Below, in pieces: positions 43,018 to 51,076 of a DNA stretch of 64,000 nucleotides. The position numbers and the translations under genes were made by a program. A model generated the notes under the pieces. The model made no database searches and had not been told where the DNA came from. It worked only from the letters and a program-made list of their open reading frames with translations. This stretch comes from Deltaproteobacteria bacterium (GTDB lineage Bacteria; Myxococcota_A; UBA9042; PHBI01), in the NCBI GenBank assembly GCA_011526585.1, contig WYBB01000177.1:1-64000 (forward strand). The letters are read 5' to 3'. Numbering within the stretch: the stretch's first letter is position 1; every line of letters begins with the position of its first letter.

Positions 43018-45570
43018 ATGACGCTGGCGATGGGCTTCACGGGGCGTGGGATCGGGATCGGCGCCGTCATGGTGGCCGCGCTCGCGGCGGCGGGATCGAC
43101 GGCGCGCGCCGCGCCGCCCGCGCCTTCGCCGCGCCCCATCGTCCTGCCGTGGACCTTCGCGCCGGAGGTCGAGGGCGCCGACGCGACGGTCACGCACGCG
43201 GCCGGCCTCGGCTTCCTCGACGGATTCGAGCTCGGGCTCGGTGTGACGACGCGTCTCTCCGGCGAGGACACGGTCAACGGGCTCGTCGGGCTCGCGGCGT
43301 TGCGCCTCGGGCCGCTGGCCGTCGGCATGGGGATCTCGGGGATCGGCGACGGTCCCGGCACCGACACGACGACGAGCCGCTTCGACGTCGGCCTCGCGCT
43401 GAGGCTCGGGGAGACGGCGGCGCTCGGCCTGCACTGGATGGACCTCGGTTCCAAGGTCGATCCCGTGCTCGACGACTACGGCGCCTGGACGCTCTCGACC
43501 TCGCTCCGGCCCTGGCGCTCGCTCTCGCTCTCGCTGGCGCTCGAGCACTTCGACCGGCCGGTGGCGCCCGGCACCGACGGCCTCGAGGAGGACCCGGTCC
43601 TGCGCCTCGGCATCGGCATGCGACCCGGCGGCGAGCGCATCGCCTTCGGGCTCGAGGCGGCGCGCACCCTGACCGACCGCGTCGGCCTCTGGCAGGCGAT
43701 GGCGACCGCGCGCCTCATGGTCGTGCCGGGGCTCGCGCTCGGTGGCTACGTCCGCTACGAGAACACCGAGGACGGCGGCGCCCAGCACATCGCCGGCGGG
43801 GCCTTCCTCGGCCTCTACCAGGACGCCTTCGGCGTCGAGACCGGCTTCGACGCCTCCGATCGTGGCGGCGGGCCGACCTCGCTCTCGGTCCTGATGCGTG
43901 TCGGCTCCGAGCGGCGCCCTTCGCTCGTGCCGAAGAGGAAGGCAGTGTATCACCTCAAGCTCGCGGGCGAGCTCCCCGAGCGCCCAGGGACGAGCCTCTT
44001 CGGCGACCCGCGCCCGGGCTTCGGTCACTGGCTCATGGTGCTCGATCGCGTCGCGCGCGATCCCGACGCCGCCGGCCTCGTCCTCCAGATCGACCAGGCC
44101 CCATCGTGGGCGCAGTGCTGGGAGCTGCGCGCCGCCATCGCCAGGATCCGCAAGGCCGACAAGAAGGTCATCGCGCTCGAGACCGTCGGCGACATGCGCG
44201 CGCACTACCTCGCCTCCGCCGCCGACGAGATCCACCTCTACGCCGCCGGCGGCCTGATGCTCCAGGGCCTCGCCATCACCCAGACCTACTTCCTCGGCCT
44301 CATGGAAAAGCTCGGCGTCAAGGCGGAGTTCATCAAGTTCGACGCCTACAAGACCGCGCCCGAGCCGTTCTCGCGCACCGGCCCCTCCGACGCCTCGAAG
44401 GAGCAGACGCGCGCCCTCCTCGACGGCATCACCCACGCCTGGCTGACGGCCGTCGGCGAGGGGCGCGCGCTCGACCACGCCACCCTGATGCGGCTCCTCG
44501 AGTCCGGGCCGCACTCGATGCACGTCGCCAAGCAGGAGAAGCTCGTCGACGGGCTCGTCGAGGCCGACGCGCTCGGCGAGCTGGTCGAGTCGGTCTTCGG
44601 GCGCGACGTGCGCCTGGTCGATCGCTACGAGCCCGAGCCGGACGGCTGGCGGCGCTGGGGCACCCGCGAGCGGATCGCCGTCCTGCCCGTCGTCGGCTCC
44701 ATCGTCGATGGCAGCTCGGCGGGCGACTCACCGCTACCGATCCCCTTCGTCGGCGGCGAGACGACCGGCGACGCGAGCTTCGCGGCGGCGCTCTCGCAGG
44801 CGCTGGCCGATCCCCGGGTCGCCGCAATCGTCGTGCGCGTCGACTCGGGCGGCGGCTCGGCGGTCGCGTCGGATCGCATGCACCGCGCCCTCATGAGCGC
44901 GAAGAAGGTCAAGCCCGTCGTCGTGAGCTTCGGCGACATCGCCGCCAGCGGCGGCTACTACCTCGCGGCCGGCGCGCCGATCGTCGCGACCGGGGTGACG
45001 ATCACCGGGTCGATCGGGATCTTCACGGGCAAGGTCGATCTCTCCGGGCTCTACGCGCTCGTCGGCTTGAGCACCCACACCGAGAAGTCCAACGAGCGCG
45101 CCGACATGATGAGCCCGTACCGGCCCTTCACCGACGCCGAGCGCGAGCACGCGAAGAACACCTTGCGCGCCTACTACGATCGATTCCTCGGCGTGGTGGC
45201 CGAGGGCCGCGCGCTCCCGCTGGCCACCGTCGAGGAGGTCGCCCAGGGGCGGGTCTGGCTCGCGCCCGACGCGATCGATCGGAAGCTCGTCGATCGCCAG
45301 GGCGGCCTGTGGGATGCGATCATGATGGCGCGCGAGGCCGCCGGGATCGACGAGGACGCCGAGGTCGATCTCCACTACGTCGGAACGCTCGGCCCGCTCT
45401 CGGGGTTGCAGCGGCTCATCGCCGGCGTCTTCGGCTTCGCCGATCTCCTCGCCGAGGAGCCCCAGGTCCCGGCGCGCTCCCCCGAGCTCAGCGAGCTCGG
45501 CCAGGTGCTCTCGGCGCTGGCGAGCGACGGGCCGCTGGCGCTCATGCCCTTCACCCTGACGATCGAGTGA
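43018..45570 (+). CDS. SppA-type signal peptide peptidase with a beta-rich N-terminal extension
   Basis: An 850-residue Ser/Lys peptidase of family S49. The tandem peptidase domains occupy about 310-850. The general base Lys445 is in DAYKTAPEPF of the first half and the nucleophile Ser644 is in AASGGYY of the second half, as in E. coli SppA. The N-terminal 300 residues are unusual: after a hydrophobic signal (about 8-30) come about ten alternating amphipathic strands (LGLGVTTRLSGED, LGLHWMDLGSK, LSLALEHFD, LGGYVRYENTED), like a small outer-membrane barrel. ATG 43018 and ATG 43030 are both possible. A palindrome gtcgcc-t-ggcgac is at 42940-42952 upstream. tgt starts 4 bases after its stop. Confidence 0.82.
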   Translation: MTLAMGFTGRGIGIGAVMVAALAAAGSTARAAPPAPSPRPIVLPWTFAPEVEGADATVTHAAGLGFLDGFELGLGVTTRLSGEDTVNGLVGLAALRLGPLAVGMGISGIGDGPGTDTTTSRFDVGLALRLGETAALGLHWMDLGSKVDPVLDDYGAWTLSTSLRPWRSLSLSLALEHFDRPVAPGTDGLEEDPVLRLGIGMRPGGERIAFGLEAARTLTDRVGLWQAMATARLMVVPGLALGGYVRYENTEDGGAQHIAGGAFLGLYQDAFGVETGFDASDRGGGPTSLSVLMRVGSERRPSLVPKRKAVYHLKLAGELPERPGTSLFGDPRPGFGHWLMVLDRVARDPDAAGLVLQIDQAPSWAQCWELRAAIARIRKADKKVIALETVGDMRAHYLASAADEIHLYAAGGLMLQGLAITQTYFLGLMEKLGVKAEFIKFDAYKTAPEPFSRTGPSDASKEQTRALLDGITHAWLTAVGEGRALDHATLMRLLESGPHSMHVAKQEKLVDGLVEADALGELVESVFGRDVRLVDRYEPEPDGWRRWGTRERIAVLPVVGSIVDGSSAGDSPLPIPFVGGETTGDASFAAALSQALADPRVAAIVVRVDSGGGSAVASDRMHRALMSAKKVKPVVVSFGDIAASGGYYLAAGAPIVATGVTITGSIGIFTGKVDLSGLYALVGLSTHTEKSNERADMMSPYRPFTDAEREHAKNTLRAYYDRFLGVVAEGRALPLATVEEVAQGRVWLAPDAIDRKLVDRQGGLWDAIMMAREAAGIDEDAEVDLHYVGTLGPLSGLQRLIAGVFGFADLLAEEPQVPARSPELSELGQVLSALASDGPLALMPFTLTIE

Positions 45571-45574
45571 CACG

Positions 45575-46993
45575 ATGACCAGCCCCGCCCGCTTCTCGAC
45601 CACCTCGCTCTGCCGCTCGACCTCGGCGCGCACCGGCGTGCTCGAGCTCCGCCGTGGCAAGGTCGAGACGCCGGTCTTCATGCCCGTCGGCACCCAGGGC
45701 GCGGTGCGCGCGCTGCCGCCGCACCACCTGCGCGAGGTCGGCGCGCAGATCGTGCTCGCGAACACCTATCACCTGCACCAGCGGCCGGGCGAGGTGCTCA
45801 TCGAGAAGCTCGGTGGTCTGCACCGCTTCATGTCGGTCGACCTGCCGATCCTCACCGACTCCGGCGGCTTCCAGGTCTTCTCGCTCAAGAAGAAGGAGCT
45901 GTCCGAGGACGGCGTCGCCTTCGCCTACGAGCTCGACGGCAAGAAGACCTTCCTGTCGCCCGAGACCTCGATGGCGATCCAGCAGGCGCTCGGCTCGGAC
46001 ATCGCGATGGCCTTCGACGAGTGCCTGCCCGCCGAGGCCGACCGCGAGGTGGTGGAGCTCTCGATCGACCGCACCGCGCGCTGGGCCGAGCGCTGCATCG
46101 CCTCGCACACGCGCGCCGATCAGTCGCTCTTCGGGATCGTGCAAGGCGGCATGTTCGGCGATCTGCGCCGCCGCTCCGCCCTGCAGATCACCGCGCTGCC
46201 CTTCGACGGCTTCGCGGTCGGCGGGCTCTCGGTCGGCGAGGGCCCCGACAAGATGAACGAGGTGCTCGCCGAGACGATGCCGCACATGCCCGCCGACAAG
46301 GCGCGCTACCTCATGGGGGTCGGGCGCCCGCAGGACCTCGTCGACGGCGTCGCCACCGGCATCGACATGTTCGACTGCGTGATCCCGACGCGTCATGCGC
46401 GCGGCGGCGCGCTCTACACCTTCCAGGGGCGGATCCGCATCACGCACGCGCGCTATCGCCGCGACGCCTACCCGATCGACACCGCGTGCGGCTGCTACAC
46501 CTGCCGCAACTTCAGCCGCGCCTACCTGCACCACCTCTTCGAGATCGGCGAGGTGCTCGGCGCGACGCTCGCGACGATCCACAACCTCGCCTTCTTCTCG
46601 GATCTCATGGCCAGGGTGCGCAGGTCGATCGCCGACGGCACCTTCCACGCCTTTCGCAAGGACATCCACGCGCTCTACCCGGAAAAGGACGACGACGGCG
46701 GCAAGGACGAGGCGCGCCGTCGCTTCGCCGAGGACGCGCTGCCCTATCGCGAGGCCCGCGGAGGCGCCGAGACCGCGGACGCGAGCGCGCGCGGCGGACC
46801 GCAGGGCCGACCCGGCACGCGCGCGACGGTGCCGGCCACGCGCCCCCATCCCGGTCAGCGCCCGGGCACCGAGCCGCGGACCGGGCCCCACAAGCGCGGC
46901 GAGAGCGCCGAGCGCACGCGCGGCCAGCACGGCCACGTGCAACTGGCGCGCGGCCCGGCGACCAAGCCGGCCAAGCGCCCCAAGCGGCGATGA
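45575..46993 (+). CDS. tgt: Queuine/preQ1 tRNA-ribosyltransferase
   Basis: A 472-residue tRNA-guanine transglycosylase that exchanges G34 of GUN anticodons for preQ1. Conserved blocks are DSGGFQVFSL (about 91-100), GIVQGGMFGDLR, AVGGLSVGE and the catalytic Asp in MFDCVIPTRHARGG (about 265-278). The zinc site is C-x-C-x2-C with a later His in CGCYTCRNFSRAYLHH. The catalytic body ends near residue 375, the usual length. About 95 further residues form a basic, disordered Gly/Arg/Pro/Lys tail. It is flanked by SppA (4-base gap) and overlaps the ferredoxin-like gene by ATGA, giving a three-gene operon. Assignment is firm; the tail may aid RNA binding. Confidence 0.95.
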   Translation: MTSPARFSTTSLCRSTSARTGVLELRRGKVETPVFMPVGTQGAVRALPPHHLREVGAQIVLANTYHLHQRPGEVLIEKLGGLHRFMSVDLPILTDSGGFQVFSLKKKELSEDGVAFAYELDGKKTFLSPETSMAIQQALGSDIAMAFDECLPAEADREVVELSIDRTARWAERCIASHTRADQSLFGIVQGGMFGDLRRRSALQITALPFDGFAVGGLSVGEGPDKMNEVLAETMPHMPADKARYLMGVGRPQDLVDGVATGIDMFDCVIPTRHARGGALYTFQGRIRITHARYRRDAYPIDTACGCYTCRNFSRAYLHHLFEIGEVLGATLATIHNLAFFSDLMARVRRSIADGTFHAFRKDIHALYPEKDDDGGKDEARRRFAEDALPYREARGGAETADASARGGPQGRPGTRATVPATRPHPGQRPGTEPRTGPHKRGESAERTRGQHGHVQLARGPATKPAKRPKRR

Positions 46994-47628
46994 AGGGCGA
47001 GCGCCGCGGCTTCTTCCGCGAGGCGTTGGCGAGCTTGAAGAAGCTCGTCGACGAGGACGAGGCGCCGCTCACCCCGACCTTCGTGCCCGGGGCTCCGGCC
47101 GGCGACGACGAAGCCGCGGAGCCGAGTGCGCCGCCCGCGACCCGACGACCACGGAGGCCGCCCGGTGCGCTGCCCGAGGAGGCCTTCCTCGCGGCCTGTA
47201 CCCGCTGCGGCGCGTGCATCGAGGCCTGCCCGGAGTCGACGCTCGTCGCCGACGAAGCGGGGCTGCCCGTCGCCGACATCGAGCGGCACCCGTGCATGAT
47301 GTGTCGCGACGTGCCGTGCGCGGCGGCGTGCGAGCCCGGGCCGGGTGGTGTGCGCGCGCTGGTCGTCGGGCCGATCGCCGAGATCGCGCGCTTCGGCACG
47401 GCGCGCCCGCTCTTGCGGCTGTGCCTCAACGCGGGCTGGGCCGAGGCGCCGGAGGAGGCGCGCGAGGCGCCGTGCGAGCGCTGCGTCGACTGGTGCCCGG
47501 TGCCCGGCGCGCTCGCGCTCGATCAGCGCGCGCTGCCCGTCGTCGACGGCGCGCTGTGCACCGGCTGCGGGCTCTGCGCGGCGCACTGCAAGGCCTACCC
47601 GCGCGCGCTCACCATCGATCCGGCGTGA
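46990..47628 (+). CDS. Polyferredoxin, NapF-like
   Basis: A 212-residue cytoplasmic iron-sulfur protein. After a 60-residue polar N-terminal region come four Cys groups: CTRCGACIEACP, CMMCRDVPCAAACEP, CERCVDWCP and CTGCGLCAAHCKAYP. Together they can hold three or four 4Fe-4S clusters. The arrangement matches NapF/NapG-type electron-transfer proteins. No nap reductase is nearby. It overlaps the tgt stop by ATGA. Queuosine biosynthesis uses iron-sulfur enzymes, so electron supply to such an enzyme is a possible link, but this is inference. It ends 22 bases from a convergent gene. Confidence 0.82.
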   Translation: MKGERRGFFREALASLKKLVDEDEAPLTPTFVPGAPAGDDEAAEPSAPPATRRPRRPPGALPEEAFLAACTRCGACIEACPESTLVADEAGLPVADIERHPCMMCRDVPCAAACEPGPGGVRALVVGPIAEIARFGTARPLLRLCLNAGWAEAPEEAREAPCERCVDWCPVPGALALDQRALPVVDGALCTGCGLCAAHCKAYPRALTIDPA

Positions 47629-47650
47629 CGTTCAGCGCCCGCTGCGTGGA

Positions 47651-48451
47651 TCAATAGATCCTGAGGGCGAGCTCGAAGACGGGGAACCAGCCGCTCTGGC
47701 CGAGGAAGCTCGGGCCGTAGCCGCCGCCCAGGCGCACGTTGAGGCTCTCGTAGACGAGCTGCAGCGACAGCCGCCCGGTGAGGAAGTCGAGCGCGTCGTC
47801 CTCGTCGTCGTAGCGCAGGGTCGCGTGGTGCAGGATGAAGGGCGCCTCGAGCTCGGCGATGAGCGCGACCAGCTCGTGCACACGCCACTCGAAGCCGAGC
47901 TGCGCGGCCAGGCGACCGGTCGGGCCGAGGTAGCGCTGGATGCGCTTGACCGTGTCCGAGGTCTCGCCCTCGGGGCGGGCCGAGAGGAACTCGACGGCGA
48001 GGTGCACGCGCATGTTCTCGTTGGGACGGCCGGACGCGCGCAGCGAGACGGGGAAGGCCCAGACCGAGAAGTCGTCGTCGATGCCGACGAGCTCGGGGTC
48101 GAAGCGCAGGAGCCCGGCCTCGACCGCGACCGCGATCGCGTCATCGTCGTGGATCGTCCACTTGGCGTCGGCGTTGAGCGCGCCGAAGAGGTTGAGCGCG
48201 AAGCGCGTGCCGATGTGCACGAGGTCGAAGAGGCCGTAGCGCACGGCGGTCGGGCCGATCTCGAGCTCGCCGTCGCGCAGGGTCCAAGCGGAGATGTCGG
48301 CCAGCTCGAAGCGCGGCGCGCCGAAGCCGGGCAGCGACGGCTCCTCGCGCACGAGCACGCGCGGCGGCGGCTCGTCTTCGGCGCGTGCGACCTCGGCGCC
48401 GACGCCCGTCGCGCCGAGGGCGATCACGAGCAGCGTGAGCGTGGGCGCCAT
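47651..48451 (-). CDS. Probable outer-membrane beta-barrel or periplasmic beta protein
   Basis: A 266-residue protein with a Sec signal (MAPTLTLLVIAL...ARA). The mature chain alternates hydrophobic and polar residues in strands of about ten (IGTRFALNLFGALNAD, VHLAVEFLSARPE, AAQLGFEWRVHELV, LSLQLVYESLNVRLGGGYG). It ends in an aromatic-containing terminal strand (LALRIY) typical of outer-membrane barrels. Its start lies 14 bases after the zinc-ribbon gene stop, so it may be the last gene of the hom-gtrA-zinc-ribbon run. No named family is recognised. A transport or structural role is possible. Confidence 0.65.
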   Translation of the reverse strand: MAPTLTLLVIALGATGVGAEVARAEDEPPPRVLVREEPSLPGFGAPRFELADISAWTLRDGELEIGPTAVRYGLFDLVHIGTRFALNLFGALNADAKWTIHDDDAIAVAVEAGLLRFDPELVGIDDDFSVWAFPVSLRASGRPNENMRVHLAVEFLSARPEGETSDTVKRIQRYLGPTGRLAAQLGFEWRVHELVALIAELEAPFILHHATLRYDDEDDALDFLTGRLSLQLVYESLNVRLGGGYGPSFLGQSGWFPVFELALRIY

Positions 48452-48465
48452 CGCGTGTCGAGCGC

Positions 48466-48939
48466 TCAGGCGGCGGGCGGGTTCTGGCCGTGGCGCGCAA
48501 GCAGCGTGCGCTCCGCATCCTGGAAGAGGACCTTGATGCGGTTCCAGGCGAGCTCTTCGGTGACGAAGCCGAGGCCGAAGTCCTTGTGCTCGATCACGTC
48601 CGCGGTGTTGTAGCCGGCGGTCACCTTGTAGCGCTGCGCGGCGGTGCCGGCGTGCTTGCCGACGAGCTCCTCCCAGCGCTTGTAGAGCGCGGCCGGCGAG
48701 GGTGCCGACGACTTCGCCTCGGCGGACTTGCGCGTGGCGCGCGCCGGGCGCTTGGTCACCTTCTCGCCAGCTGCGCTCTTGGGGGCGCGGTACTTGTGCT
48801 CGCCCTTGCACGAGCGGCACAGGACCTTGGCCGGCGTCTTGCCGGTCGCGTCCATCGCCACGATGTTGTGCAGGGTGTCACGCTTGCACTTGGTGCACCA
48901 CGCCTCGCATTCTCCACCGGGGGTAAGGGCCTTGCTCAT
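48466..48939 (-). CDS. Zinc-ribbon protein with a C-terminal Tudor-like motif
   Basis: A 157-residue basic protein. The N-terminal zinc ribbon has two CxxC pairs: WCTKCKRD (about 15-18) and LCRSCKGE (about 41-44). A Lys/Arg/Ser linker follows (about 50-85). The C-terminal part holds YNTADVIEHKDFGLGFV then KVLFQDAERTL. This resembles the Tudor-like RNA-polymerase-binding module at the end of UvrD/PcrA helicases (GDxVxHxxFGxGxV). It could therefore contact RNA polymerase or nucleic acid. The ATG overlaps the gtrA stop by ATGA. Such stand-alone proteins recur in Myxococcota, to my knowledge without assigned function. Confidence 0.68.
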   Translation of the reverse strand: MSKALTPGGECEAWCTKCKRDTLHNIVAMDATGKTPAKVLCRSCKGEHKYRAPKSAAGEKVTKRPARATRKSAEAKSSAPSPAALYKRWEELVGKHAGTAAQRYKVTAGYNTADVIEHKDFGLGFVTEELAWNRIKVLFQDAERTLLARHGQNPPAA

Positions 48940-49433
48940 GATTTATCCTTGAAGACGACGTGGTTGCTGATGAGATAATTGACGACGGTGCCGACCGCGA
49001 TGCCCGCGGCCTGGGCGAGGTAGACGTGAGCGTCGAACACGGCGCGGAAGAGCGCGGCGACGGCGAACTGGATCCCGGCGGCGATCCCGGCGCCGACCGC
49101 GTAGGTCGACAGGCGCAGCGCGAAGTCGCGCTTGCGCGTGCCCTTCTTGCGGTCACCCCAGGTCCACACGTCGTTGAGCAGGAAGTTGGTCGCGATCGAG
49201 ACGGCGATGCCGAGCGCGCTGGCCGCCGTGTCGCGCGCACCCTCCGCCAGGCCGCCGAAGATCCACAGGCCGAGCGTCAGGAAGGCGAAGTTGACGAGCA
49301 CGCCGCTGGCGCCGACGACCGCGAAGCGCAGGAAGCGCTGGCGCTCGGGCCCCTGGCGCTCCCAGAGCGCGGACAGCCGGGCCCTGAGCCCGTCCGCGGG
49401 AGCCGCCTTGGGGGCGTCCGGCACGGGGGCCAT
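48936..49433 (-). CDS. GtrA-family membrane protein
   Basis: A 165-residue inner-membrane protein with four predicted helices (about 45-67, 78-100, 115-135, 142-160). It carries the GtrA features FAVVGASGVLVNFAFL, NFLLNDVWTWGDR and VVNYLISNHVVF. GtrA-like proteins take part in lipid-linked sugar translocation or in polysaccharide and cell-wall glycosylation. The N-terminal 35 residues are polar and cytoplasmic. ATG (49433-49431) overlaps the hom stop by one base, and its own stop overlaps the zinc-ribbon gene by ATGA. The metabolic neighbour hom gives no clue to its sugar substrate. Confidence 0.88.
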   Translation of the reverse strand: MAPVPDAPKAAPADGLRARLSALWERQGPERQRFLRFAVVGASGVLVNFAFLTLGLWIFGGLAEGARDTAASALGIAVSIATNFLLNDVWTWGDRKKGTRKRDFALRLSTYAVGAGIAAGIQFAVAALFRAVFDAHVYLAQAAGIAVGTVVNYLISNHVVFKDKS

Positions 49434-50773
49434 CAGCGGATGTCCTCGACCCTGAGATAGCACGTCGGCTCCGTCACGAAGGGAAGCGAATCGATCACCG
49501 CGAGCGCGCGCTTGACGCTGCCCTCGCGCGCCTGGTGGGTGAGCAGGACCACCGGCACGGGCAGCCCGGGCTCGTACTGGTCCTGCACCATCTTGCGAAT
49601 GGAGATCCTCTCTGCGCCGAGCGCGGTCGTCAGCTGGGCGAGCACGCCCGGCTCGTCGCGCACGGTGAAGCGCAGGTAGAACGGACAGAATGCGTCGTCG
49701 GCGGGCTGCAGCCGGGTCGGGCGCACCAGCTCCTTGTGGAAGGCCAGGTGCGGCAGGCGCCCGTAGGTGTCGCCCATGATGTTGCGCGCGGCCTCGATGA
49801 TGTCGGAGACCACCGCGGCGGCGGTCGGCATCATGCCCGCGCCCTTGCCGTAGAAGAGCACCGGGCCGAGCGCGTGCGAGGTGACGCGCACGGCGTTGAA
49901 GACGCCGTTGGTGTGCGCGAGCATCGAGTCCGACGGGATGAGGTGCGGCGCGACGCGCGCCTCGATGAGGGTCACGGCGGCGGGGTCGTCGCCGTCCTCG
50001 GGCAGGTGCGCCTTGGCGACGGCCAGCGGCTTGACGGCGTAGCCGAACTGGCGCGCGAAGGCGAAGTCGGCCGGCGTCAGGCCCTCGATGCCCTCGGTGG
50101 TGATCTGGTCGAAGGGGATGTCGGCGCCGAAGCTGACCGAGATGAGGATCGACAGCTTCTGCGCGGCGTCGAAGCCGCCGACGTCCATCGTCGGGTCGGC
50201 CTCGGCGTAGCCCTTGGCCTGCGCCTCGGCGAGCACGTCGGAGTAGGCGGCGCCGCGCGACGACATGCCGGTGAGCATGTAGTTCGAGGTGCCGTTGATG
50301 ATCGCGTGGATCGAGTCGATGCGGTCGGCGGCGAGGCCCTCGCGCAGGGTGCGGATGATCGGGATGCCACCGCCGACGGAGGCTTCGAAGATCACGTCCT
50401 TCTCGACCTCGTCGGCGGCGCGGAAGATCTCGGCGCCGTGCTTGGCGAGGAGCGCCTTGTTGGCGGTCACGACGTGGCAGCCCGCGGCGAGCGCGGCCAG
50501 CATGTAGGTGCGCGCCGGCTCGTAGCCGCCGAGCACCTCGACGATGATCTTCGCGCCGGACTCGATGACCTTCTGCGGGTCGGTCGTCAGGAGGGCGCGC
50601 GGGATGATCGGGTCGCGCTCACGGTCGGGGTCGCGCACCAGGATGGCCGTGACCTCGATGTCGGAGCCGAGGCGGGCGACGATGTCGCTGCGGTTCTCGG
50701 TGAGGATCCTGAGGATGCCGGTCCCGACCGTTCCGCATCCCAGAAGCCCTACCTTGATGTGATCCGACGACAT
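49433..50773 (-). CDS. hom: Homoserine dehydrogenase
   Basis: A 446-residue enzyme that reduces aspartate semialdehyde to homoserine, leading to Thr and Met. The N-terminal NAD(P) fold has GLLGCGTVGTG (about 9-19). The catalytic region has VVTANKALLA, ASVGGGIPII, INGTSNYML and EADPTMDVGGFDAAQKL. A C-terminal ACT domain (about 360-440, VRDEPGVLAQL) is the usual threonine feedback site. ATG 50773 has GGGAG 7 bases upstream. It leads the run gtrA, zinc ribbon and barrel. A -10-like TATCAT is at 50828-50833 (minus strand). No thrB or thrC is adjacent. Confidence 0.95.
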   Translation of the reverse strand: MSSDHIKVGLLGCGTVGTGILRILTENRSDIVARLGSDIEVTAILVRDPDRERDPIIPRALLTTDPQKVIESGAKIIVEVLGGYEPARTYMLAALAAGCHVVTANKALLAKHGAEIFRAADEVEKDVIFEASVGGGIPIIRTLREGLAADRIDSIHAIINGTSNYMLTGMSSRGAAYSDVLAEAQAKGYAEADPTMDVGGFDAAQKLSILISVSFGADIPFDQITTEGIEGLTPADFAFARQFGYAVKPLAVAKAHLPEDGDDPAAVTLIEARVAPHLIPSDSMLAHTNGVFNAVRVTSHALGPVLFYGKGAGMMPTAAAVVSDIIEAARNIMGDTYGRLPHLAFHKELVRPTRLQPADDAFCPFYLRFTVRDEPGVLAQLTTALGAERISIRKMVQDQYEPGLPVPVVLLTHQAREGSVKRALAVIDSLPFVTEPTCYLRVEDIR

Positions 50774-50827
50774 CCGACGCTCCCACCGGCGTGGCCATGT
50801 GCAGGCGGCCGGCGTGAAAGGAGCGGG

Positions 50828-50856
50828 ATGATACGCCAGAAGCGGCCCATTTGGAA
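50828..50856 (-). promoter_or_regulatory. Promoter candidate of hom
   Basis: Read on the minus strand, TTCCAA (50856-50851), a 17-base spacer and TATCAT (50833-50828) give a moderate sigma-70 match. The transcript would have a leader of about 45-50 bases including the ribosome site. Confidence 0.4.
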
Positions 50857-50950
50857 GGAGGATGCACCGCCGCCTTGCGCCAGGCGGGTGCGGGGTGGTG
50901 GGTGTGGCGTGGCTGGGGGTCGGAGACTCAAGTCCTCCCAGTAGCCGAGT

Positions 50951-51076
50951 TGAGTTCGCCAGCGAGACTCGCGCGGCCAAGGAGCAAGCGTCGGGAGGGA
51001 GGAGGCGTACTCAAGTACGCCGCACGACCGACCAAGCGAAGCGACGCCGGCCCCGCGAGTCGTAGCGGCGAACTCA
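50951..51076. terminator. Large imperfect hairpin at the end of guaBA
   Basis: A 126-base structure. The outer stem is 50951-50960/51067-51076 (10 bp), then 50966-50973/51054-51061 (8 bp), 50975-50978/51049-51052 (4 bp), 50988-50992/51043-51047 (5 bp) and a tip hairpin 51004-51010/51015-51021 (7 bp, loop tcaa). It begins exactly at the guaA stop codon. There is no U-tract. Most likely it is a 3'-end structure, or a mobile palindromic element. Confidence 0.55.
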
